Shown here: in pieces, positions 36,412 through 48,300 of the stretch | Layout of the letters: every line of letters starts with the position of its first letter | How positions within the stretch are numbered: the stretch's first letter is position 1 | Assembly (NCBI GenBank): GCA_921293015.1 | Contig: OV121081.1 | Coordinates: 63,505,022 to 63,569,021, forward strand | Origin: Phorcus lineatus | Lineage: Eukaryota > Mollusca > Gastropoda > Trochida > Trochidae | Direction: 5' to 3' | DNA length: 64,000 bases | Position numbers and translations under genes: made by a program | The notes under the pieces: model-generated | Database searches by the model: none | Seen by the model: the letters and a program-made list of their open reading frames with translations, nothing else | What the model was told of the DNA's origin: nothing

Positions 36412-36690
36412 TCAAAAGTTAGCATACAGTTCCCAGACCCCAGCTCCTTATTCAAATTGTGAAGTAGCATACAGTTCCCAGACCCAAGCTCCTTATTCAA
36501 AGTGTGAAGTAGCATACAGTTCCCAGACCCAAGCTCCTTATTCAAAGTGTGAAGTAGCATACAGTTCCCAGACCCCAGCTCCTTATTCAAATTGTGAAGT
36601 AGCATACAGTTCCCAGACCCAAGCTCCTTATTCAAAGTGTGAAGTAGCATACAGTTCCCAGACCCCAATTCCTTATTCAAATAGTGCCGT
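36412..36690. repeat. 45-bp minisatellite, about 6 copies
   Basis: Unit (plus strand) AGTAGCATACAGTTCCCAGA plus CCCAAGCTCCTTATTCAAA and GTGTGA, with A/C and G/T variants alternating between copies. The 45-bp period keeps a 155-codon minus frame open (36360-36827) with the unit LNKELGSGNCMLLHT; it begins with unrelated sequence and lacks homology or splice context. Confidence 0.88.
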
Positions 36691-39653
36691 GTAAGCTTAA
36701 CGTGAAGTACAGACTGAAGAAAGCTAAAGGTTAAATAGTTAAGAGTTTTTTCATCATACTTTTTTATTTCCGTAAAATGAGATCGTTTTACTGAGTGTAC
36801 GAGTTGTGGGTGATTGAACACATACATTGGTGAATATTCGAAAATTTAAAACTTGTTAATCCTTTCTCTGACCATCGATGTCTTGTCATGCCTTTTACAC
36901 CTTTCATCTCTGCTGAATGGCTGAATGATAAATGGTATTTCGTATAGTTGTTTATATTTGAAGGAATATGTCCTACATGTCAACTTGTCAACAAAGCCAT
37001 TTTGAGTATTTGTTGTAAGTATGATTGCGGCTTTACTTGGGTCACAAGAGAGCAGTGCTTTTATCAGAGGAACCCGGCATTGCGTTCAGTAACACGTTGT
37101 TCGCGGCGGGTATCCTTCTGTTTACGCAGGGAAGGATGATAAACATGATCATCTTTCACCTCGAATTGATGAATGTTTTAAAAATTAGCGGATGTTCGTT
37201 TACACCTACAAGTAACCCTGACGTTCCCTGCGTATGGCAATACGAACAGTATGCTGAAGCAATTCAAAACAAGAGCGTCTATTTGATGTAACAACGGAAC
37301 GGTGGAGGTGACGTAAATGAAGTGAGGTACATTAGACACTGATGTAAACGACATTTGAGCATGGAGGCACGAGACAATGGAGAGCGACCGGTAGGATGAC
37401 AGTAAAAAGGAAGAGTAGTGAGGAGTGATATCTCGAAACTGAGGATCGGATAGGACATGACTATGCAACAGAACAGTTTTAGGAACGGATAGTGAAATAA
37501 ATACTGGTCAACACAGTAAAACAGGGACAACTGTAGATGACTTGAAGCGGACAACTGCAGAGAACATTAGTTCGTGTTTCTGTATGAAGTCAAATATCTC
37601 TCGTCGAGTGTTGTAGTCATGAACTACAAAAGAGCTTTCCTCGTCAATAGACGAGGCATGAATGATTATTCAAATGTTCTAAACTCATTGTCGAAAGAAA
37701 CTCATGTTTCATTGAACAGAGAAATCGTAGTGAACATTGCAATTAAAACGCTCATTTGAGTTTTTTTTAACTTTTGATGATAAAAGATTTTCCGAAGGAA
37801 ATGCAGAAAAAAGAGATACACTTGTTGCAAAGTCATGTGACTCAAATGTCCACACGAACAGACACAGAACAACTGACAAACGTCCCTCCACAAAAACGTG
37901 AAGAACCTCAGAAAGTTGACAAAGTCATCCACAGGCATCAACCAATGAAATATCGCCATAATGCCTCCAGATACATTGGCAATGTGTTTCTGTATTTGCA
38001 AACTGCAGACAGAGTTAGTTGGTATTGGAAATACGAGAAAAAGGTTGTCAGCTTCAGTTGGTCCACCGACAACACATTTGATATACATCTAAATGAATGA
38101 CGTGCTGACTATCCGTGTATTGTGTTTCATAAGAACAATGGGAAGTAGTCGTATACTCTTAAAAGTCCTGATTTTGGCAATAAAGAAGTTGTCACCAAGA
38201 AAACGTTAATTGTATTATACATGTCGCATCTAAATGCCCTTCAAGGCCTTTTGATTGTCTTTTATAGCTTTCGAATTGCAGAGAGTAGGCATTTTCTATC
38301 TATGTTGACGTGGCAACATTTCTTGATAATAGAACACATAAGTAACTTATTCAGTCAAACGAACACACTAGTTGCTAAGCATTGATCCATGTGAAATTTC
38401 CAAGGCATCGAACTTATTGACGGTAAAATAAGAAACGGAAAATAGGATTTGATGAAGTACAAGGCGGGTGCGTATATATCACTTGCCGTAACGAATGAAA
38501 ATAATGACACGATTCTGGACAACCACAAGCGCCATGCGAGAAAACGATATAGGTTTGTGTATGCTATCAAACACAGTCGTGTGGAAACTTTATCAATCAA
38601 TCTTTATACACCGCCAACGGCAATCTATGAATCAAGTTTGATGATATATCAGCAACACGATTTTATGATAATCATTTTTTACTCTAACGGATTGTTGATT
38701 TTTTTTTATTTCGCCTGAGATATCAATTTCTTACAACATGATAAAATGCACTTTTCAAATGGCATCTATGAAGTAGAGACAATTGATTTTGCATTTAAGC
38801 ACCGCAATGGTGAAACTGATCTCCGATATTGCTGAAGTTAATTCGGTAAATATTCTTGTGACTTAAAATTTATCAAACCACATTAATCTGACCACATTGA
38901 CAATTTCGACCAAAATTAGATGAATCTTGTTCGTGATGGTAAATGCAGGTACTAGATGTTAGCATTATAGTATTGATAAAAAAATTGTTTGAACTTTTAT
39001 TCTATTCTAAATTCATAAACGACGATTTTTTATCTTTGCAGGCCTAGTTTAATTTCTTTCATTTTTTATATCAACTTGAGTTCAAATGAAATATTTTATG
39101 CAGTCATATCAAACACTCCCAAAATCTTATCCAGTTATTTCTCCTCTAGAAACCTCTTTTCTATCTAATCTTCAGTGACCTAATTGTTCTTTTTCATAAA
39201 CATTGTCCAGTTACTGGAGGGATATTCCGCATGCTCGAGCAGTATACGACGCAAAACCTTAGTGTTTTCACTATAAAGAAGTTGTTATCTCTAAAATCCT
39301 GTTGTCTTGTCACTTGAATGGCGTGTGGTGATCAGTTCCCTATTTCATTATTGTCAATTCAATCTGGTCTTCACTGGTTGCAGACCCTTCGGGCCAATCG
39401 TCATTAGCGTCATTCTAGCCTGTACTGAACCCTCAGATCATTCACTGGTCAATGCTGAATGATTAATAAAGGAAACCCCTCTCGGGTTTACTTCCAATAT
39501 CCTTTATTAGCTAATCAATAATACAATTAATCGCTAAAAACACAGTCTCATGTTTTCAATTCTAGTTAAGAAGTCTTAATTACAACTTCCAGACAGTGTT
39601 ATTCCTCTTTTGTTTTGATATCATTGTATGTTTGTATAAATAAGTTAATGTTC

Positions 39654-39792
39654 AGTGGCGGTATAGCGCAGTGATTAGCGTGGTCGGCTTCGGATCCCGC
39701 CAGGGGCTCGGCATCATTGTCTGCAGAACAGTACAGTGCTTGTCTACATGCACCAAGTGCAAAGCTACACTGAATTTCAGCGCAGAAAAAAA
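39654..39792 (+). repeat. tRNA-derived SINE-like element
   Basis: GGCGGTATAGCGCAGTGATT fits a tRNA head with an A box (TAGCGCAGTG); the expected B box is degenerate (GGATCCCGCC). An unrelated body of about 80 bp follows, ending in an A run (39785-39792). Confidence 0.4.
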
Positions 39793-41992
39793 ATTGAAAG
39801 AAATGAACAAGAAGAAGGAAATAATTCTGTCGAGCACATTTACACAAAAATTATTTTCAAGTTTCAACCTTCTGTACTATTATGAAGTTCATGAAATAAC
39901 TAATTTTTAAGTCAGATTTGTTTCGGCGTGAACAGAAACACCAAGATGGAATTTGATTAAGAGACCTAATTCAAATGGTGATAATTTCTGCTCGTTTAAT
40001 TTTGCAATTTTAAATGATGTACGAACTGTGAAATGCGTGTCCTGAAAGAATTGTTCAGTGTTGGGTAACACCCAACGCGAATTGCATGAAATACCCATGT
40101 GCAACTGAGTGAACACCGAGTGTCAGGTTTGCAGAGATGTATTGAATGTGAAATAAATGTTGCTAATGCGATTATTACAAAGCCGTTTGACTTGTTTTGT
40201 TTTGGCCATTTGGTACAGTTACCGCAAAATAAAGATCTTATTTTAATGAGACCATAGAACAGAAACCACTCAGCTTGACACACAACAAATCGATATTTCA
40301 AAATCAAAATCTTCAAATCTTAAAAACTTTGCATCTTAATTTGAGACATAAGTCAGACATTGGTACAGGGCTAATCGTAGTTTGTAATCGACTCGGTGTG
40401 TTTTCTACTTGGTGAATTTTCTACTCATCGCAATTTTCCAGCTGCACATTTCTTGTCAAACCTTCCAAAACCGGGATCTTGATACATTGGGCGAGCTGAG
40501 AAATAGGGTAACGGATTATCCTTGTCATTCGTTAAGGCATGTGTTATATTGGACTGAAAACAAAAGGTTCTCATTCACTCATTCTCTGGGGGTGTTCTTG
40601 TTAAGCCATAGCATTGTTGTTCATTCTCCTTGTCCAATTGCTTGTGATAGTGATGTCATACCATTGTACTCCAACTACGATGATATTCGGAAAAAATGAG
40701 TTTCATTGGTTTATGATGAAAGCTTTAAAGAAGGTTAAGGATGCAGACCCTGCCAGATATTGCGGTGAGAGGGGGTTTGTACCATATGTACACATTTTAG
40801 TCTCCATACTATAACGACATGCAGTCACTGACATGCAGTCACGGTGATAAAAATTCACTATTACTATTATTATTAACACACAACCAAAGTCTTTCAAATA
40901 TTTTATTTAATAATTAATATTCATAATATAAATACAATATATACAATTATTAATAAATGCAATTACATGGATATTGCTTTATCAAGACGTTTATACATAA
41001 ATAGCAGAGTTTATACAAGATATGACAGACACAAGATCACACTTCATACAACTGAGACACAAGACAATGATATGAGACAAGCTTGAACAGCAGGAGTTAC
41101 TGGTTTGAGAGACATGATCCCCAGTAAAAAATATCAAATAATTACTTGAAGTTTTAGCAGTGCCTGGCACAACAGTTTCCTTTGCTATCATGCAGCTTGA
41201 AGGCACTTTATTCTTTGCAACATTTACAATTTTGATAACAATAACCTTTATTTTAACCTTCTGAAAGATTAAAATTGGTCCCAACAACAGTTATTATCAC
41301 AGTGAAAATCAAATAGTGGGTTAGGCTATGCATGGTCTGGTAGGTCAAGATGACCAGTAAGGTCATTACTGTAAAGTCTTTCTGAAATAACCAAAGGATG
41401 TAGGATTCCAGTTACTGTCACATTGTATTGTACAGTGAAACAATCCAGCTTGTTTTACTGTACTGACAGTTACAGTCGACTTTCTATGACTTCAGGTTGA
41501 GACTTTTTTATTCTCCAATGTGCTGACAGTAGCAAGCGATGATTCCATTGACCAATATTAGCTTAATGATTCATCTTAGCCTGTGTAACAGGCTTACAAT
41601 TGATTAAGGGAAGATTGGTTGGACAACACTCTGACAGGCCAATTAGATGATGATGATAAATGGATAGAAGACTTACTCCAGTGAAGAGACCAATGGAGGC
41701 ACCTGTTCTGACTGGGTTGGAATGTGACAGAGAATGTTAGATCAGAACAAAGTCAGATCAAATCTATTTTTGTTAAATAACTTCTTTAACATCTCAAATT
41801 TTTATCAAGTCCTCCAGGTTAACAAAAAATGTAACATTTTTTGTGTGTGTTTTTTTTTGTAACAGTCTTATATTTCGGATTACACTATCTGCATCAGGAC
41901 AAATTCTTGTACTTTTTCTTTTAAGTCTGCTATGGGATTCGACCAACACTGATGGCAAGGCAACATTCAAAGTCAGTTTCTTTATAGTGACA

Positions 41993-41998
41993 TTTATT
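41993..41998 (-). promoter_or_regulatory. Candidate polyadenylation signal for CCDC171
   Basis: AATAAA on the minus strand about 270 bp after the stop codon. Another lies at 40902-40907; the sequence does not show which, if either, is used. Confidence 0.3.
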
Positions 41999-42268
41999 TT
42001 TATAGATATTATATAGTATATATTTGGCATAGCATTCAGCCTTTCTCCAAACCAGCCCTACCCCATTTTTTTAAGTAAATAAAAATATGTGTAAGGTATA
42101 TATCATAGCTTGACTTTAAGTGAATGCATCCAGTCATATTTCTGCTGATGAGTGACCAGATCATATCATTTTCCTGAACAAGAGTTTGATATCACAGAAG
42201 AGAACCTCCATAGAGGCGGGATCACAGATATGACAGAACAGTGAAACTCAAGGGTATCACTGGCCAGT

Positions 42269-42335
42269 TTACTTGGAGCGTGGGCGATCTCTACTTTTCT
42301 TTGTGGACTTCTGGGGTGTGTGGAAACCTGGAGAT
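42269..42335 (-). CDS. CCDC171: CCDC171 last coding exon
   Basis: Acceptor CATTGCAG. One base completes Arg, then SPGFHTPQKSTKKSRDRPRS K and TAA at 42269-42271. The basic tail ends the protein; the phase fit with the previous exon is what supports it. Confidence 0.72.
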
Positions 42336-45300
42336 CTGCAATGAGAGGAACAAAAGCTTTGAATAGATTCAAAACAAGCAAGCATGACTTTCTTGCCAAG
42401 CTCACAGATTTCCATTTTCTTCTGAAACTATCAAACTAATACAGTGACAGTCCTAGAAACAACTAGACCGCCTAGAAACATGCAAAACACTACAGCTCTG
42501 GAAGGACTAATGATAAACTATCGGGCACAGTAACTTATCAGCACACTATCACAATTAAACAAATAAACCCATATAAGCTAAGCACATTATTAATTCCTTG
42601 TTGATACAATGAACATTTTATTCTTCACTCTGAAATAACCAGTTTTGAGTCTAGACATTCAAGGTGCAAGTACAACAGTTGTCTAGATGAAGCTGCCACA
42701 GCATCGAGAGGATTGAACTTGACAAGGTCTATAACGCTAACCACTGCAGTTATTATCCACCTGAGAGGGAAGTAAACAACCAATCACAATCAACATGATA
42801 ATATGAAATGATAAGGATATGTTTTGATAAAGGTCAAGGTTGTTGCTCACCTGCCCTGCTTGAGTGGAGACCCCATGGGAGGTTTGACAGGACTGGGCTT
42901 GCCAAGTGAATAGGAAATCTCAGAGTCCTCCCTGCAAGTAGACTTGATGGTGAGGAACAGAAGTGGTGCTGAAATCATCTACTTTCATTATCTTGATAAA
43001 TAAATTAATGTCAGATTTTACTTAAAGTTATCAACCCAGGTAACAAATTGTGGATACAAGACGAGACTTAATTGAAAATGTGAAAGTGAATACATATAAA
43101 CTTTGAAATTCTTTCAAATGGAGGGAATGAGCTTGTCTGTTGTTCAAGTATGGGATGTTGAACTACAGCAGTTCGGAATGAAGTGAATGTAATGTACAAT
43201 ACAGATAGAAATGAAAATGTTAAATGACCTAAAGGCACAACTCACTTGAGAGGCTGGAACCTGCTGGAGACTTCAGGGTCGGACACAGATGGAATGATGT
43301 CAAATTCATCAGGAGGGGAGGTGGACCCCTGGAACAAAATACTGAGGTGAGTCCAAAGGTCATTCTCAGAACACAGCTCTAATCTATTACAGACCACTTC
43401 TATAATCTATTACAGACCACTTCTATAATCTATTCACAGAATACTTCTATAATCTATTACAGAATACTTCTATAATCTATTCACAGAATACTTCTATAAT
43501 CTATTCACAGAATACTTCTATTATCTATTCACAGAATACTTCTATTATCTATTACAGACCACTTCTATAATCTATTTACAGAATACTTCTATAATCTATT
43601 CACAGAATACTTCTATAATCCATTCAAGGACGTGTCTCTAATTTATTACAGAACACTTATCTAAACTAGTAACGGCTAACTCCTTTTGTGCTGATAACCT
43701 CAACGTTAACAAATTTTTAAAAATTTCCTCCATTTCTCAAGAAGGATCCTGTTTCAAACTCTGAAATTGGTGTCTTTTTAATTCATATAAGATTTTCAAC
43801 TTACAAGCTTATGATAGTATACATCTGTTTTGGAGGTTCTATAGTTGATAGCACTTACCCTGGCTGGAAACTCTCTACGGACAGCGTTGTTTAGCTCCTG
43901 TTTGAGACTGGCCACATGTTTGCGATGTGAGTCTATCTCATCCTCCAGTGAGTGGATCTTGGACATAGCTTGGTGCTGCGTGTCGATGAATGTTCCTACC
44001 AGGTTCTGTGCACAGTAGACATAACATCAGATATCTATATTCACTTTGGAATTATTGTTTACTTGAGGGATTGCACAGAAATCAATTGATAATAAATGAA
44101 TGAATAATAATGAAATGAATGACCTGCTGTCTTTTTGTCATTCAATCAATACAACTTCATAGTGAGGCAATAAGAGGCTTTCATTGTATCATCTTCCGTG
44201 ACTCATTTCATACAGCAAGGAAGAAATAAAACCTTGTCAATTGGCTATCATGGAATAAAAACTTTGCGCAGCATCTATTGCTTATCTTGGCTATCTTGTT
44301 TCCCTAAATTCAAGATTGAATGGGCTTGTAATCAAACTATCTCATCCTTGTATCAGTGTGGAAATGTTTTTTGAGGGCTCAATATTTCATTTAAAGAAAT
44401 AACATAAAGTCCTGGGCCTCCTTTCACAAAGCAACCTTTACTAAGGTTAACCTTAACTCCCATTCTTTAACATTGCACTAAGGTTACCTTAAAGACTTAC
44501 GATCACCTTAGGGCTTTGTGAAAGGAGGCCCTGTAAAGCAGGGATGCTGGTGCCCGTGAGCAAGAGGATGCTACTTCTAGGAGGCGTGAAGAACCCACCT
44601 GACAAGCGATGAGCTCTGGTCCAGCCTTGCCGACATCAGACGGGATGAAGTCTACGTTTAGGAGAGCCTTGGAGAGGTCGACCTCGTGTCGGCTGGGGTC
44701 CTTCAGGAGCGACATCTGCTGCTTCACCTGGTGGGGGAAATAAGGGGTTCAAGACTCTGTCCAAAGTCAATTACTTACTTAATTCAACCTTAGAATAACA
44801 AAAGATAATAATGAAAGATCTGCCTCAAATCCTTAAAAAAATGTTTTTTTCTAGCAACCATCTTTCCTATATTTCAACAATAGTTGATAAAGAGAAAAAT
44901 GAAGATCTCACCTGAAGAAGGGCACCTTCAACAGACTTCAGGTAGCGGGTCAAGATCTCCTTATCCCTGGAAACATATACAAATTTAACAAAATTACAAG
45001 TATTTTGTATATTTATGAATGATACCTACCTCTAAACTTATATGCATTTCCTTGTTTGTTTACAAACATCTAACAACAAATCAAACCTTAATCAAGTCTA
45101 GAATTAGACATGTTAAACTTTTCGAGTCTCCACACTTCGCACGTGCAAATCGTGCCCCATGTCACCCACAATCCTTCAGTCCTATCGAGCTCACTTTCTT
45201 GTAGAAGGCAACCCAATAAGCTGATATCCGATCCGTGGGGAGGACAGGGCGGGTTCCAAACTATAAGTTTAGAGGTAGGTATCATTCATAAATATACAAA

Positions 45301-48300
45301 ATACTTGTAATTTTGTTAAATTTCTTTCATTCACTACCTCTAAACTTATATGCAGATTTCCACAGATCGGTGGAGGGTAGGATATCAGCTAGTGATGCTG
45401 GAGACTCAAAAAGAGTAACTGCCTTTAACCAAAAAACAGAGGTCGCGAGAACCAAGTTCCTGCTAAACCAAGTAATGGTAGGCTGGCCTAGGCAGTCGTG
45501 GATTTACAACCGTTAACTGCGGTCGGCCAACATAGGATTTCTCAGCGAGAAGGAGGAACTCCGTCCTTACAACCTCTTTCCAATCAAGAGTTGTAATTAC
45601 CTATGTTACTGCTTGGAGGCCTGGACTGCACCGGCTGCCACAAATGGTCCCAGTTGATGAAGTCCTTGGAGGTCAGATTGGACATCCCTCAGATAGAAAG
45701 TTGAGAAGGTCGTTGACGAGGCCCAGTATCCAGCAGAGATGACGTCCTCGACCGAGGCAGAGTGCCACAGGGGGGCTGACGTAGCCCAGGCTCTAATTTC
45801 ATGCGCAGACACCTTACCAAATATCGGCGGAGACGTCGCAGATTTATGGTAAGCTGCCTTAATCGTCTTTTTCAGCCATGCTGAAACTGTGTTTTTCGTA
45901 ATGTCCTTAATGGAAGAAGGGAGACATGGTAGAAAAAGCCTATGTCTACCCCTTCTAAAGAACTTGGTCCTGGTCAGGTACTCCCTAAGAGAACGAACTG
46001 GACAGAGAAGAAGATCCTTTTCCATGCCGTCTGATAGAGCAACGGACAGAGCCAGAACAGAGAAGCATCTTCTTCCCAACGGCCCAACTGTCGACTTCTG
46101 ATTTTTTGCCACGAAACCGGGAAGGGTAGTAAGGGATACGGACTGCCAGTCTTTAGCATGCGTCATGGTAGAATGGTCTAAAGCATGTAACTCTGACACC
46201 CTGCTTGCAGAAGCCAGCGCCAACAGGAAAGCTGTCTTCCAAGACAAAAACTGCAGGGAAACCTCTTTGATAGGCTCAAACGGATCTGACAGCAGAGCGG
46301 ACAACACCACCGACAGATTCCACTTAAGCTGAAACTTGGGAGTCTTCAGATCCTCTAACTGAAACGATCTGGACAAGCGATGAATGGTCTGGTCCCTTGA
46401 CAAATCGACTCCTTGTAAAGCTAAGGCAGTTGTTAAAGCCGATTTGTAGCCATCGATTGTTCCCGCCTTCAACTTCTTCTCCTTCCTCAGAAAGAGCAAG
46501 AACTCAGCGACGAGTGGGATGGAGATAGCAGCATCAGACTGGAATTGCTGCTTCCACTCGGTGAATTTACTGTATCTGCAGTCATAGAGGGCAGAAGTCG
46601 AAGACCTGAGGCCTCCCCGAACTGCTTCTGCGACTTCTTGAGAAAACCCACTTCTCCTGAGGTTACGTTCGATAACCTCCAGGCGTGCAGATGTAGAGAC
46701 TCGGGGTTTCGATGAAACCTGTCGGACCTTGGCTGTCTCAGTAAGGTTTGAAACACTGGCAGCTCCACCGCCGGATGGGTTGACGACATCAACAGATCTG
46801 GATACCAAGGACGATTGGGCCAGGCTGGAGCAATCAGAATGATGACGCAGCTGTGACGTCTTGCCTTCTCCAAGACTGCTGGAACCAGCGCTGGTGGAGG
46901 GAAGGCGTAAGCAAGAAGACCGTCCCAGCTGATTGACATTGCGTCTACGGCGAAAGCCCGTGGATCCGGAACCGGACTGACGTAGACTGGAAGCTGCGTG
47001 TTCAGACTGGTCGCGAACAGATCTATCATCGGAGATTCCCACAAGTCTGCCACCATCTGGAAGGATGTGGGATGAAGAGTCCATTCTGTTGACTGGATCT
47101 GGTTCGGCCGTGACAAGCTGTCTGCTAGAACATTCAGATGACCTGGAATGTGTCTGGCCCTGATCTGACACCCGTTCTTGTCGATCCAGTCGAACAGTTG
47201 AAGACAAAGATCTAACATCCCCTTTGATCGTGTCCCTCCTTGACGATTTACGTAGGCCACTACTGTCGTGTTGTCTGACGCCAACATTACCTTTTTCCCT
47301 CTCAACTGGTTCTGCCAGAACTGAAGAGATTTCCAGACAGCCAACATCTCCAACTGATTGATGTGAAGTGGCGCTTCTTCCCGAGACCAAGTGCCCTGAA
47401 ACATCTGGTCCATGAGGTGTGCACCCCAGCCCACAATGGACGCGTCTGTCACCAGCAGAACATCCTGCACAAAAGGGACCAGCTGAACTCCCTGCAGCAC
47501 GTTCTGGTCTTGAAACCACCAATGAAGAGAGCGAAGGATCTCTGGTGGAGGACAGCAAACAGTGGAAAGCTCGAGAGATCTCACGGAGTTGATCCAGCAC
47601 TGAAAGTGACGAAGTCTCAGCCTCCCCCTGTTGGTCAAATCCTGCATGCTCGTGAGTCTGCCCAACAGGGACATCCACTGCCTTAGGGTCTGGGGAGACT
47701 GAGCCATAGATCGTATCAAGTTCCGTGCTACCATTACCCTGTCCTCTGGAGGAAGAATCTTCGAGATTCCTGTGTCGAAGATGGCTCCGATGTATTTTAC
47801 CCTCTGGTTCGGAATGAAGTCGGACTTCTCCGGATGCACGATGAACCCCAGATGTTCCAAGGTAAAAACGGCAAGATCTCTGTTCTCCTCCAGACCCTGG
47901 TGAGACTGATCTGGCAACAGGAAGTCGTCTAGGTACCCGTGGATCCTGATGGACCTGGAGTGCAGAAAACTCAGTACCGGAGCTGTGATTCGAGTGAATA
48001 GCCAAGGGGCTATCGAGATCCCAAACGGAAGAACCTTGAACTGAAACAACCTGCCGTTGACTGCGAAACGAAGATACTTCTGCGACGCTGGATGAATTGG
48101 AACGTGGAGATATGCATCTCTCAGGTCTAACGAGACCATCCAGTCCCCTGGTCGTAGAGCCAGTTTCAGCGCCGGTATTGATTCCATCCTGAAGTGAGGC
48201 GGTCTCTGCAGGAAGTTCCGGTTCAAGTTCTTCAGGTCGATGATCATGCGCAGCTCGTCCGTGTCCTTCTTGGGTACAAGAAAGATTGGTGAATAAAACC

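Larger units (their letters stand above)
36828..42268. other. Non-genic stretch and presumed CCDC171 3' UTR
   Basis: No complete gene supported. A 108-codon plus frame at 37774-38100 (DKVIHRHQPMKYRHNASRY...) is matched by an overlapping minus frame and has no recognisable domain. The right end should hold the 3' UTR of the minus-strand gene ending at 42269. Confidence 0.35.

Noticed and set aside
37702-38100. Overlapping 108- and 128-codon frames on opposite strands
   Set aside because: No recognisable domain, no splice context, and strand-symmetric openness suggests chance or an old relic.
45019-45310. Short frames identical at 45019-45310 and 50903-51278
   Set aside because: They are just the two inverted terminal repeats of the DIRS element read in either direction.
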